This document shows, piece by piece, positions 32,176 through 64,000 of a stretch of DNA of 64,000 nt. Every line of letters starts with the position of its first letter. Position 1 is the first letter of the stretch. The position numbers were made by a program, and so were the translations under genes. The notes under the pieces are model-generated. The model was given only the letters and a program-made list of their open reading frames with translations, ran no database searches and was not told the DNA's origin. Origin of the DNA: Heliocidaris erythrogramma (Eukaryota > Echinodermata > Echinoidea > Camarodonta > Echinometridae); the NCBI GenBank assembly GCA_025617745.1, contig CM046868.1, positions 22,063,608 through 22,127,607 on the forward strand, written 5' to 3'.

Positions 32176-32635
32176 TATACACACGAGTACTGTGCGTAGA
32201 AATCATTCCTCTTTCACCCAAACCATTTCACTCTGATAAAACCATTTCACTCTGAAAAATATATTCCTCTTTTTTCTAGGCCTAAAGGTGGCGTGATAGC
32301 CAGCTAGCCAGAGCTAATTGATACAATTATTAGCTCTGCACCAAGCTCGCGCGACGAAATCGAATCCCATCCAATTTCAGAACGCGACGTCGACGTTACT
32401 CCCCATCCTCAGGGGTGTCGCTAGAACATTTTGAAGGAGGGGGGGGGGGGGGGAGTGACACCCAAATTTACCGACAAAAATGCTGCACCCTAATCTCCCC
32501 CCGCAAATAATAATAAAAGAAAATCGCAAATGTAGACGGGCGTCGCTAGGGGGGAGGGGGTGTGGGGGTGTGAAATGGGGGGGGGGGAGAAGGAAAAGAA
32601 AAGGGAAGGAAAGAAAAAGAAGGAATAATGGCATT

Positions 32636-32790
32636 ATTTTTGCTCGCTCGTACGAACACTGGAATTTTAATACTTTAATAATTAAAGGCGTCCCCCTTCA
32701 GCAATGGGCTGCAGCCCCCTCCCCTCGGATTTTCAAAGTTCCGATATTCACATTTGGGTAGCAAGGTGCTAGAATATCCAAATATTATAT
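32636..32790. repeat. Direct repeat flanking the foldback element, left copy
   Basis: Shares cgaacactggaattttaat, gcgtcccccttc, gcaatgggctgcagccccc and gttccgatattca with 34786-34920, in the same order and orientation. Confidence 0.75.
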
Positions 32791-33368
32791 AATAATATAG
32801 GTTTTCGCGGTCAATTTCAAATTTCTCCAATCAATTTAACGTTTCGAGCAATCAATTTCGCTCGAAATGCGATCGCGGTAACAAATCAGAATTCAAATTC
32901 GTCTTTGGCCGCTCAAAATCAACATCTCAGCGATCAAATTGCAAATTGCGCCGATCAATTTAAAACAATGAGCAATGGTATTCGTCAATCGTCATTCAAA
33001 TTCGTCCATTCGTAACAATTCCGTCTTGCGGTCATTCAAATTCGTTAATGAGCATGCATATTTGAAATAACTAAAATAATCAAATTAATAATCAAATTAA
33101 GAATGTGAGGTTCGTATCAAGTAGAAAGTCAAAATGGGGAGGGTTTGGGGAACGCTTTATGTTAATACTTGGCCATGGTGTTGTTATGCTCATTTGGCAA
33201 ATAACCAGAAACATTTTCCTTCTTTTCATGTCAAATTTGGGTAGAAATTTGATCTCTTTTTTGATATGGTGTTTTGATTTCTTAAGGGGTCTATGCCCGG
33301 TTCTCCCCCAATCCACCGTAAACTAAATATTTAGTTTACGGTGGATTGGGGGAGAACCGGGGCATATT

Positions 33369-33576
33369 CATAATCGGAAAAGAGGATCGCTATTCATAAT
33401 CAAAGAAGAGGGTCGCTATTCAAAATCGGAGAAGAGGGTCGCTTTTCATAATTGGAGAAGAGGGTCGCTATTCATAATTGAAGAAGAGGGTCGCTATTCA
33501 TAATCGGAAAAGAGGGTCGCTATTCATAATCGGAGCAGAGGGTCGCTATTCATAATTGGAGAAGAGGGTCGCTATT
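33369..33576. repeat. Left 26-bp repeat block of the foldback element
   Basis: Eight 26-bp units of cataatcggagaagagggtc-type. The variants in order are aaaagagga, caaagaag, caaaatcgg, attggagaag, attgaagaag, cggaaaag, cggagcag, attggagaag. Confidence 0.9.
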
Positions 33577-33857
33577 CATAATTTTTATCTCACTTCCTCC
33601 GCTTTTTTCGCTCTCGCCTTTTTTCTAGAGGCTGACTGGGGGGGGGGGGGGGGGCATGGCCCTCTTTTGCCCTCCTGGCTAAGCTGGGGGTGTATTTGTT
33701 TCATCGCCCCTCGCCATATTGCTTCTACACAGCAGTGGGGGTGTCTCACATCAATATATTTTGTTTGCTAATTTGATTCTTTCATATTTGAGTGTTTCAT
33801 TGAACAATGAAAATCATATTCCAATTTTTTTACAAATAATCCTAACCTAGCTAACCT

Positions 33858-34156
33858 ATTCTTCGATTAAGAATAGCGACCTCTTCTTCGATTATGACAA
33901 GCGACCCTCCTCCCCGGTTATGAATAGCGACCCTCTTCTTTGATTATGAATAGCGACCCTCTTCTCCAATTATGAATAGCGACCCTCTGCTCCGATTATG
34001 AATAGCGACCCTCTTTTCCGATTATGAATAGCGACCCTCTTCTTCAATTATGAATAGCAACCCTCTTCTCCAATTATGAAAAGCGACCCTCTTCTCCGAT
34101 TTTGAATAGCGACCCTCTTCTTTGATTATGAATAGCGATCCTCTTTTCCGATTATG
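33858..34156. repeat. Right 26-bp repeat block of the foldback element
   Basis: About eleven units in inverted orientation. The outer eight carry the same variants as the left block in mirrored order; three more degenerate units lie toward the centre. Confidence 0.9.
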
Positions 34157-34785
34157 AATATGCCCCGGTTCTCCCCAATCCACCGTAAACTAAATATTTA
34201 GTTTACGGTGGATTGGGGGAGAACCGGGGCATAGACCCCTTAAGAAATCAAAACACCATATCAAAAAAGAGATCAAATTTCTACCCAAATTTGACATGAA
34301 AAGAAGGAAAATGTTTCTGGTTATTTGCCAAATGAGCATAACAACACCATGGCCAAGTATTAACATAAAGCGTTCCCCAAACCCTCCCCATTTTGACTTT
34401 CTACTTGATACGAACCTCACATTCTTAATTTGATTATTAATTTGATTATTTTAGTTATTTCAAATATGCATGCTCATTAACGAATTTGAATGACCGCAAA
34501 GACGGAATTGTTACGAATGGACGAATTTGAATGACGATTGACGAATACCATTGCTCATTGTTTTAAATTGATTGGCGCAATTTGCAATTTGATCGCTGAG
34601 ATGTTGATTTTGAGCGGCCAAAGACGAATTTGAATTCTGATTTGTTACCGCGATCGCATTTCGGGCGAAATTGATTGCTCGAAACGTTAAATTGATTGGA
34701 GAAAGTTTGAAATTGACCGAGAAAACCTATATTATGTAACCTGTGTATATAACTTATGTATATTTTCACTACGAAAAGTTGAACA

Positions 34786-34960
34786 AGATTTTGCTCGCCC
34801 GCAAGAACACTGGAATTTTAATATTCGGGAAAAAAGCGTCCCCCTTCGGCAATGGGCTGCAGCCCCCCTTCCCCCGAGGATTTTCAAAAGTTCCGATATT
34901 CAAGATCATATTCAGGAAGCGAGGAAGGTTCCCAGATAATAATATTATGTAACTTGTGTA
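34786..34960. repeat. Direct repeat flanking the foldback element, right copy
   Basis: Copy of 32636-32790. The pair brackets the foldback element, which suggests either insertion near a duplicated repeat or a larger composite element. Confidence 0.75.
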
Positions 34961-35138
34961 TGCACAGGCGTAGCAAGGATTAGGGGGCCATAGCGGGGGG
35001 GGGGGGGGCAGACGTGAAGGATCCAACCGCGTAGCGAGGATTTCATTTTAGGGGCGGTTGTGAGCACGCGAAGCGTGCTCCCCAGGGGGTGGGTGCAGGG
35101 AGGGGGAATTCGGTGATAGAACATTGATTATAATTATG

Positions 35139-35239
35139 AATTTACAGTGGCGGATCCAGGCAGGGGCGCCAAGGGCGCGCGCTCCCCGTCGCTGGCGCCC
35201 CCCCCCCATTTTAAATTCCTGGATCCGCCACTGAATTTA
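35139..35239. mobile_element. 89-bp mini-MITE with 6-bp target duplication
   Basis: cagtggcggatccagg (35145-35160) and cctggatccgccactg (35218-35233) are perfect 16-bp inverted ends, flanked by aattta on both sides. Diverged relatives of the same end sequence occur at about 29958, 38293-38435, 41657-41811, 42003 and 57257. Confidence 0.75.
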
Positions 35240-35752
35240 TCAATTTTACACATTGAATTTTGACTCTGGTCCATTAGAAATATTATAGTGCAAAAATCAG
35301 ACTTGAAAAAGATAGAGTAAGATATGAAATATCAAGAAAAAAATGATACATCTTAGTTTTCACGTGTTATACCTATGGCGTAAGTATCTTTCTGAAGTTT
35401 TTTCTTTAACACAGCAATTTACGCCTGCCGAATGGACTACGAAGTTGGTGACATTAATTTGTCTTGACATATTACGGGCCGCTCCCTGCCCGTATCCTAG
35501 GTTCCCTGCATGGCTTATATTTACGTAGACAGCACAACAAGAGATTACTCTGGAAAACCGGTTGTAAGTTACCAAAACTCCATGTTGAATCTCCTAGCTG
35601 ATGAAATGTCATTATTTTACATTTTTCTTCAAAAAACATCATATTTATTCCTGTGCTCGAAGTATATGAGGGTACCATGTTTTTGTATATCATCTTGTAA
35701 AAATAGGCATATTCTTTCATTAAATTGACCAAAAGAAAAATAATATATATTA

Positions 35753-36210
35753 TTGTATTTATTTATTTATTTATTTATTTATTTGAACATATTTAATCAG
35801 GATGACAAGATCAGTTAACAACTGTTTTACATCATGGTCCTGAGATATCAACAGTATATTAAAAGCATCGAAAAAAAAATAAAAGTTATTATATATATGA
35901 TGTGTGGAAAAAATAACACAATGATTATTCCAAAATATTATTGCATAAACTCAGAAAGTAAAAAATGTGGCATAAGATAATGAATTTAAAACAAATGGCG
36001 TCAATTAGTTATAAGAATTAACATGTATTGGTATTATCATAATAAATAACGAAACTAATATACAAAACATAACTGAGATAAGACCCAACCGATAAACTGG
36101 ATATGAATAGAATGAGATAATAACAATTAACTTAAGAAAGTACATTAGTAATAAAAGCACACAATGAAAATTTATTAACTTAGCATGGAAATAATTAAAA
36201 GTTTAATTAA
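35753..36210. repeat. (ATTT)n tract, likely 3' end of a minus-strand retroelement
   Basis: Seven or so attt units at 35755-35785 run into gaacatatttaatcaggatg. The layout parallels the LINE tail at 31051. No RT homology was found within the following 500 bp. Confidence 0.35.
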
Positions 36211-36659
36211 TATATAAAAACAACAATAATTTAACGACTATGAACCAGTAGGGTATATGAACTAATATAGATAGTAATAACTTTAAAAAGTAGAATATGT
36301 TAATAATTCTAGGTGAAATGTGGAACGTGAAGACTATTATGGAGACTTAAAAGTATGTTTGCTTATATAAACGTTTAAACGTTTAAACGTGTATATTTAA
36401 AAAATCATTAAACGTTATTGATTTTCTTATTTTGTATAACATTTTCCTCATTCCTGCTCGAGGCATTATTAAGGGTGAAATGTTTTGGCATGTCCTTTAG
36501 TTAAACTAACTCTATTCCTTTACTATTTCGAGAAAAAAGGATATTTAGGGTCATTTTTGTGTACAAGAACAAAATAATGTAGAGTAGTGAATCCATGACA
36601 TCAAAGGATATCACAGTCACATGACCCGGAGTTGCCAATTTGAGATTTCCATATAGAAT

Positions 36660-38290
36660 TTTAAAAGTGGGGGGAAGTGGGGGGAAGTGAGAGAAAAAAG
36701 GCCTAAAAAGTTGCTACGAGCCGTTATCTTTCTATCCAAATTTGGTAAAATGGCAAAGTTTTCGCGCTTCGAGCGGGAAGGGGATACTCCCCTTTATCTT
36801 TCTCTCAAATTTGCCAGAATGTCAAAGCTTTCGCGCTGATCGCGCGGGAAGGAAGAAACTCCCCCTCGATCCCTGTGCCCCTCCTCCCCCCCCCCCCCCC
36901 GTTGTTACATATAGTGCAGTATTGCACCCAAATAATTGAAAAGCAGTCAGAGCGTCGAACTAACGTTCCGCCTAAAAAAAAGGTGCTTCGAGCCGTTATC
37001 TTTCTCTCGAATTTGCTCAAATGTCAAAGCTTTGGTCTGACGAAAAAAAAAAAAATTGTCGACACGCCCCCCCAAAACAAACAAAAATAAATACGGCTAC
37101 CTTTTCCAAAAGTTGACAAATCTGCATTTCCCTCCCTCCTCCCTGCACCTCCCTGCACCCCCCCCCCCCCCCGTTGTTACATATATTGCAGTATTGCACC
37201 CAAATAATTGAAAAGCAGTCAGAGCGTCGAACTAACTTTCCGCCTAAAAAAAAAGGTGCTTCGAGCCGTTATCTTTCTCTCGAATTTGCTCAAATGTCAA
37301 CTTCGCGCGGGGAAGGGGAAACTCCCTCCTCCCTGCACCCCCCCCCCCCCCCCCCCCCCCCCCCCCGTTGTGACATATAGTGCAGTATTGCACCCAATTA
37401 ATTGAAAAGCAGTCAGAGCGTCGAACTATCTTTCCGCCTAAAAAAAAAGGTGCTTCGAGCCGTTATCTTTCTCTCGAATTTGCTCAAATGTCAACTTCGC
37501 GCGGGGAGCACGCTTCGCGTGCTCGCGTGCTCATCAACAATTTCACACGCTTCGCTTGCTCAACCGCACCCCCTAAAATGATTGAAAAGCAGCAGTCAGA
37601 GCGTCGAACTAACTTTCCGCCTAAAAAAAAAGGTGCTACGAGCCGTTATCTTTCTCTCGAATTTGCTCAAATGTCAAAGCTTTCGCGCTTCGCAATGGAA
37701 GGGGAACCCCCCTCTCTGCACCCACTCCCCCCCCCCCTGGGGAAATCCTGGCTACGCGGCTGTCCTCAAGCCGCGCTTTTGCAAGAAGGGCTCACCCGTC
37801 CTCAAGCCAGTGCACGGGTGAGTCGTTCTTGCACAAAGCGCGGTGCATCGCTTCACCTACTTTATATGCAAAATTAAAATAGAAATGGGGAAACGGAGTT
37901 TTTCATACGAAGGAACAGTAATTTGGAACAGTTTGCCACGTTATGTTAGGAATGCTTCAGCAAGTTCTTTGTTTTCTATTTTGTTTTCTATTTTCGCGCG
38001 GGAAGGGGAACCCCCCCCCCCTCCCTGCACCCACCCTCCTTGGGAGCACGCTTCGCGTGCTCATCAGCACCCCCTAAAATGATTGAAAAGCAGTCAGAGC
38101 GTCGAACTAACTTTCCGCCTAAAAAAAAGGTGCTTCGAGCCGTTATCTTTCTCTCGAATTTGCTCAAATGTCAAAGCTTTGGTCTGACGAAAAAAAAAAA
38201 AATTGTCGACACGCCCCCCCAAAACAAACAAAAAATAAATACGGGTCTACCTTTTCCAAAAGTTGACAAATCTGCACTTGTGTGCCCCCC
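36660..38290. repeat. Array of ~200-bp repeats (gaaaagcagtcagagcgtcg family)
   Basis: The phrase gaaaagcagtcagagcgtcg or a close variant occurs at about 36938, 37210, 37404, 37582 and 38085. Each is followed by a ccgcctaaaaaaaaggtgct block and ccgttatctttctctcgaat. Units are separated by C-runs of variable length. A small RT fragment interrupts the array at 37868-38000. Confidence 0.9.
37868..38000 (+). pseudogene. LINE reverse transcriptase C-terminal fragment
   Basis: Plus-strand reading GKRSFSYEGTVIWNSLPRYV then RNASASSLFSI matches the F-x-x-x-x-x-x-WNxLP...S...F pattern at the end of non-LTR retrotransposon polymerases. Only about 40 residues remain, embedded in the ~200-bp array. Confidence 0.6.
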
Positions 38291-38674
38291 TCAGGCGCGG
38301 ATCCAGATCCGGATCCGTTTTGTCTGACAAAGTATGCCCCCGGACCCCCTAGATGGCCGTTTGGCTTCGTCAAACGGAGGGTTCCTCAATGTGCGCCCCC
38401 CCCCCCTTTCTGAAAATCCTGTATCCGCCCCTGCCCCTTATACTAAATAAGGATCTGCCCCTGTCTCTCACAATAGCTGCTCTCGGTCCAACGGATGCGA
38501 GCTGCAGGCAACGAACCCGATGGTACGGAAATGGTCCGCTGATCTTGCCTAAGATAGTTATAAACAAATACCTATAGTACCGTTGTGTGATAATTGCGGG
38601 CTTACATTGCATTATATGTTCGCACAACCCAGGTACCAAAACCAAAGAAGCTACATGCACAGTCTTGTTCCATC

Positions 38675-59212
<20,538 letters not shown>

Positions 59213-59777
59213 TCATTTCATGCACCGCTGAAGGAAGGCTGAGCTGAACCCTAGCCGAATGACCCCATTAGGGAACGAAGACGTAATGATAGAGCGCCAC
59301 CTATATAAATAATGAAATTCAAACACGGACCAGGGCCCCGTTTCATAAAACTTGTTATCAATACCAAGTTACCATAATTATTATTGTAAGCTACTGAGAG
59401 CGACTTTGTCAAAGTGATGAGGCAGTGTTATTCATAACAGTTTTATGAAACAGGGCCCTATTAGGTTTCCGAGAAAGTTATTGTTCATGGCGCATCTCCA
59501 TAGTGAGTGTACAGTTAGTGCACTTTCATTTTCAGTAGCTCTTATTGTTCAAACAGATGACTTATTCAATTTACAAGTTGATGATAAAAAAAATACAAGA
59601 ACTGTTTGTCCAATGTGCAGTAGTATTATCTCTGCCTTTCATTATTGTTATCACTGTATCTTTTCATTTTTAGAAAATAAGATATATCTATCGGCGCTAC
59701 CTACTTTGATTTGCCCATGTATTGTTCGGAGGTATCTGAAAAAGGAACCCTGATCAAAATATCATGAAAGAAATAAA
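59213..59777 (+). other. AADAT 3' UTR and candidate polyadenylation signal
   Basis: AATAAA at 59772-59777 is the first canonical signal downstream of the stop, about 560 nt away. The hairpin MITE at 59331-59459 would lie inside this UTR. The cleavage site is inferred only. Confidence 0.4.
59331..59459. mobile_element. ~130-bp hairpin MITE (GGGCCC-TTTCATAAAA ends)
   Basis: cagggccccgtttcataaaa and ttttatgaaacagggccc form the inverted ends. It lies within the AADAT 3' UTR. Confidence 0.7.
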
Positions 59778-60809
59778 CCTGAATGATTTTTTTTTATCTG
59801 GCTGTATCCACAATGTCTCTAGGCGATTTACATAATACTAGCAAAGCCCAAATACATGTAGACGGTGGAAGCGTACCGTACGTGAAATGTATGCCTATGT
59901 AAATTCGCTGACCCGAAAAAGGTCGAAAGGACTGGGAACTTCGAAGCTTTACACGGGGGCTGCCAAAGAAAGTTACGAATTGTCAAAAACCTTTACATAA
60001 TACTACCAAAATACCACAAACAACCCCCTCATGACAATCTGGGAACAATTTAACCACGTTTAAAAAAAAACCCAGCTCGATTGAGTGGAAAATCACGGAG
60101 AAAAGCGCTTTCAAACAAACGGAAGGACAGACACACATCAGCCAAATTAGTAAGGATTATCCCGGTAATTGCGTTCAGGCTTGCCCCCAAATAATATTTT
60201 CCCACATTTTCCACTCCCTAGGAAGCATTCAACCCAGGCGCCATTTACAAATTGTGCACATAAATTACTGAAGAAACCACAATGACGTTTGCTTCCTATT
60301 GGTTACCAACTTTACACCTGAGTATAGAGAGAGGCAATGTCAATAAAATGCTTACACTGCCAATTAGATCGAACCCACAAACTATTTTCCCCAGTCAGTT
60401 GTTCATACGACTCGACCACGACACTTATGAGATTTTGTCGATAAAAAAGAAGATTGATATCTTAATCGAGAGTAGAAGGGAGAAGGGAAATAGACATTTA
60501 TTCCCATTATGTGCTGTATGATAACTCTCCCTCCCTCTCTCTCCCCCCTCTCTCTCTCTCATTCAAAACATCACAATCAGGCTTACCCTTACCCTTGTAT
60601 GTTTGAAAGCCGTGAAAAAAATATCCCGTAGGTAGTTTCACTGCTAAATGTATGCTTTATTGAAATTGATTTTTATTTTAAAAACACCCATAATTTTATG
60701 CTACATATGTTATGGCTATGTAGGTATTGGTAGCCATCCCAGACGCCATTTTAAAAATATCCATTTGACGGATGTCCGATTTTCTTATAATTTTATAGTA
60801 TGTTATTCC

Positions 60810-60960
60810 TGGGCCCCGTCTTATAAAAAGTTGCGACTGATTCGAATCGATCGCAACTTGAAATCAATCGTCATTCCTATCTTTTCAGTACATAGTTGCG
60901 ATTAATTTCGAGTTGCGATCGAGTCGAATCAATCGCAACTCTTTATAAGACGGGGCCCAG
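60810..60960. mobile_element. ~150-bp palindromic MITE (GGGCCCCGTCTTATAAA ends)
   Basis: gggccccgtcttataaaaag and ctttataagacggggccc, followed inward by repeated gttgcgattgattcg-type motifs on both strands. Nearly the whole element can fold. Confidence 0.75.
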
Positions 60961-61462
60961 ATGTCAAATATTACCCCCAAACAAACAAGAACCACAAAAA
61001 TGTCAAATAACATTTTGTTGCAAATTTTAGGGGTCAAACCGTATATTGACCCGAATATTATGTAAGAGGCTCTTGTGGATTATGTCCTTGTTCAAAATGT
61101 GCAAATTTGCACCAAGTTTATATTCTTACTTCAGAGCAAAACGCGTGGAGTATCTCTTAAAAATACATTTTATGCTTAGGTCTGCTCGGTATACTCGGTA
61201 GTCATAATTTTCAACATATTCTTTTCTTTGCCATTATGCTGTATTATTCACGTACACAGTTGTTTCGTTTATGCTGCAATCATTCTTTGTAATTAAATGT
61301 AGTAGTAAGTTGAACATAAGATGGCATTGTTATCAGTGAATATATGGAAATAAATATATTCATTCATATGAAACTTCTATTTTAGGCATTACACTCGCTT
61401 CATTCATCTAAATGTCTAAAAAAACTTATTTATTTTCTCAAATTTTTGACGCTCCTTGGCGT

Positions 61463-61526
61463 CTTCTTCAGGAGAATGATAAATGATGATATATGATAAT
61501 ATTCATTATCATTCTCCTGAAGAATT
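61463..61526. repeat. Hairpin around tcttcaggagaatgat
   Basis: tcttcaggagaatgataaat and the inverted attatcattctcctgaaga flank a short AT loop. The left part also has gacgctccttggcgtcttct, itself a small hairpin. Confidence 0.6.
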
Positions 61527-61839
61527 CCAGCCTACAGTTGGTACGACTAAATGGTTTTGACTTATGAACATAATGCGATCTAAAAATTTGATATCGGATG
61601 GACCACACATAAAATGAAAAGATGGTCAAAATATCAACGAGTACAAATTCCGGGCACGAGAATAAACCGTGTATATGTGTCACAGATATGAGCTGTCGTA
61701 AATATCAAATCTATATCTAACTATGCTAATATCAATTCAAACCAAAACCTAGGGGGAGGTTTTTCCTTTGCCAGGTCAATTTCGTTTCAACGATCGCACG
61801 CAAAATTTTACATCTTTCCGAAATACTTCAAGAATCCCT

Positions 61840-62149
61840 TACCCATAAACTTGTAAGTCTTTCTCTTTCCATTGGTAATTGGTAATTGAGGCCGCCATCG
61901 ACATCAAGCAAATCGCTCATGATGACGGTCTCCTGCGTTCACAAATCCTGTTAATTGTAAAATGTTAACTTTCCATATTGTATACATATTTTATTTGTGT
62001 TCAAGAAGTAAATTGTTAACTTCTGACAATATGTTGATATATATATATATATGTATATATATTAAATCTGTAACACATGTATTACTATATTTTGTATCAT
62101 GCTATTGAACGCAGAAATAAAATCAATCTAAAAAAAAAAAAAAAAAAAT
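61840..62149 (+). other. Possible retroposed 3' end with poly-A
   Basis: Ends with gaaataaaatcaatct followed by about 18 A at 62131-62149: a polyadenylation signal about 10 nt before an A-run, as in a LINE or processed transcript. A short frame EAAIDIKQIAHDDGLLRSQI lies upstream without a recognised family. Confidence 0.35.
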
Positions 62150-62454
62150 ATCAGAGATGTTACATCTCATCGAATTAGCATGGTGACAGCAAGGTGACCG
62201 GTTGTCAACACTTTCATTTTACATTACTTTTCTTTCCTTCAATTTATGCAATGGTGTCTGTTTGTCTGCATGGTATAAATTGGTATTCTGTTCGTGGTGC
62301 AATTGTTGAAACAAAGCCGTCCTCCTTGATTTGTATTCCCGCACGTACATTTTAAAATCCCGAGAGATTTTTACATAATTTACAATATTTTCTTTTTTAC
62401 TTTCCTCTCACATCAAGCCGATTTTCTTTGGTCAAACTTAAACAAACTTATCTT

Positions 62455-62499
<45 letters not shown>

Positions 62500-62600
62500 C
62501 ATCATCATCATCATAATAGAACAGTTCTTATATAGCGCATTATACCTTTGAAAAGGGTCTCAACGCGCTGAGGAAAAGATGAGAAAGAGAAACAAGAAGA
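62455..62600. repeat. (AAT)n microsatellite and tatatagcgc-type repeat
   Basis: About 14 aat units then atc units, running into cttatatagcgcattatacc and tctcaacgcgctgagg, which looks like a dispersed repeat end. Confidence 0.6.
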
Positions 62601-63339
62601 AAAGCTGCCGGAAATGTTATAATAATATCCATCAATTGAATAAGTATGTTTTAGTACCGATTTGAATTGCCCAAACAAATCTCATTACAAATATTAGACA
62701 AGAATTTTATATCTATGATGCCCTTTCTTCTTTGACTGCGAAACTGAGGGGAAGGGGGGGGGTGAGCAGCTGCAGCCCTCCCCATTTTTTATTTTGGTAC
62801 CGAACATATTGCGTTCGCATGCTCAGCAGTCCATGCCACTTTAAACTTTGTAGAAACATATAGCTTCAAATCCCTGATTTTTCCCGAAAGGAAGAATGGT
62901 TTGCGCGAGAACTACTACTTATCGCCACTTCTCTCCTCTTCACATCAAAGGTATATAATGATTGGTGGAATGAAACATATAAATGACCAATGGTTGAAGG
63001 CGTTTCATGCCGACTGAACACTCTGTATGAAGTGTTATTTCCGAGCGCAGCATTTTCGAGTCTTGATTGATTGAAAGCTGAACTCTAGACCAACATGAAG
63101 ACTTTATCTAAACAGTCTTGAAAGAAGACCACCCAGCTAGCTATTTCAATGAGTATACTGGTGGTATCTATTACACGTATGACATCGCTTGTCATGTTTT
63201 CTGCTCTTTTAACCATTCCCCAAAATGTGTGAAATTTCTAAAAAATATCTCGACAACTAGAAAATGAATGATTGCTGACCAATGCTGATCTTTATTCTTT
63301 ACGCTCATGAAAAGCCTGCAATGATGTAAAAAATGGTGT

Positions 63340-64000
63340 AGCCAGGTGGCAAAGGGGGGCCATGGCCCCCCTATTCAGCCCCTACAAAAAAGCGAGAGCG
63401 AAAAAGCAGGGGAAGTGAGAGAAAAAAGCCTAAAAAGGCGCTATACAAGCCGTTATCTTTCTCTCAAAATTTGTTAAAACTTAAAAGGGAAACTCCCCCT
63501 CCCTGCACCAACCCCTGTCACATTCAGTGCAGTATTGCGTCCAAATAAGTGAAAAGCAGTCAGGCCGTCGAACTATAACTTTCCGCCTAAAGAAATGGTT
63601 TGCTACGAGCCGTTTATCTTTCTCTTAAATTTGCTAAAACATCAGAGCTTTCGCGCTTCGCGCGGAAAGGGGAAAATAACTCTCCCTGTACCCACCCCTG
63701 TTACATACAGTGCAGTATTACGTCCAAATAACTGAAAAGCAGTCATGGCGTCGAACTATAACTTTTCGCCTGAAAAAATTGTTTGCTCCGAGCCGTTTAT
63801 CTTTTTCTCAAATTTGCTGTAAAACGTAAGAACTTTCGCGCTTTGCGCGGGAAGGGAGAAATAACTCTCCCTGCACCCACCCCTGTTTCATACAGTGAAA
63901 TGTTGTGTCCAAATAATTGAAAAGGAGTCCGGGCGTCGAACTATAACTTTCCGCCTAAAAAAATTGTTTTCTACGATACCCCATTCGACCATATATGAAA
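63340..64000. repeat. Third array of the ~200-bp repeat family, continues past window
   Basis: Copies of gaaaagcagtcaggccgtcg-type at about 63551, 63736 and 63919, each with ccgcctaaa and ccgttatctttctct blocks. Period about 185 bp. Confidence 0.9.

Larger units (their letters stand above)
32793..34736. mobile_element. ~1.94-kb foldback element with 26-bp subrepeats
   Basis: Both ends read taggttttcgcggtcaattt-like inward (right end tttgaaattgaccgagaaaa) and the arms stay inverted-complementary for about 780 bp. Each arm has an outer unique part, a local ~60-bp palindrome centred on aaatattt (33298-33359; 34166-34226) and a block of 26-bp repeats (gcgaccctcttctccgatta-type). The same 74-residue ORF appears on opposite strands in the two arms and is a consequence of the inversion, not a gene. 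The centre (about 33585-33855) contains a segment related to the 36.7-kb array family. Architecture resembles sea urchin TU foldback transposons as I remember them. No transposase. Confidence 0.85.
59778..63339. other. 3' flank of AADAT, no gene recognised
   Basis: Apart from the repeats listed here, this stretch holds no coding block I can assign. The 79-residue ORF at 60282-60521 and others show no known motif. Confidence 0.5.

Noticed and set aside
33369-34156. CRISPR-like array of 26-bp repeats
   Set aside because: The units abut with no unique spacers, occur as an inverted pair and lie in a eukaryotic intergenic region.
33105-34420. Identical ~74-residue ORFs on opposite strands
   Set aside because: They are the two arms of the inverted repeat; no known domain and no further conservation evidence.
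60282-60521. 79-residue ORF downstream of AADAT
   Set aside because: No recognisable motif, no splice or repeat context; indistinguishable from chance.

Overview
This is eukaryotic nuclear DNA: two genes split by spliceosomal introns (GT/AG), embedded in AT-rich sequence packed with transposon-derived repeats. The proteins resemble animal EXOC6 (Sec15) and AADAT (kynurenine aminotransferase II). The repeat types (hairpin MITEs, long inverted-repeat 'foldback' elements with tandem subrepeats, tRNA-like SINEs, long homopolymers) suggest a marine invertebrate, most likely an echinoderm such as a sea urchin. That assignment is inference from sequence style and remembered families; no database search was possible.

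Layout. (1) 1-27010, minus strand: EXOC6/Sec15, an exocyst subunit. Sixteen coding-exon positions could be followed with consistent splice phases, about 650 residues. The 3' end, about 150 residues by comparison with the human protein, lies beyond base 1. Two alternative first coding exons (26871-27010 and 25638-25732) end in the same phase. (2) 27011-38674: repeat-rich intergenic region between the two divergently oriented genes. It contains a degraded LINE reverse transcriptase, a 22-bp minisatellite, a palindromic foldback element (32793-34736) and an array of ~200-bp repeats. (3) 38675-59212, plus strand: AADAT in 12 exons whose phases join to a complete 440-residue PLP enzyme, with Lys262 as predicted Schiff-base lysine. 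Intron 5 is mostly one ~7.4-kb inverted-repeat element (44838-52228). (4) 59213-64000: 3' UTR, several small hairpin repeats and further copies of the ~200-bp array family; no recognisable gene.

The two genes are not functionally related in any obvious way: one acts in vesicle tethering, the other in tryptophan/lysine catabolism. The most unusual content is the mobile DNA. Three very different foldback elements carry tandem subrepeats. Three TTAA-flanked piggyBac-like MITEs, a hAT-like MITE with an 8-bp target duplication and two TA-flanked MITEs are present. A 149-bp tandem repeat carries DR1 nuclear-receptor half-site pairs. No CRISPR, rRNA or intact functional tRNA gene was seen.
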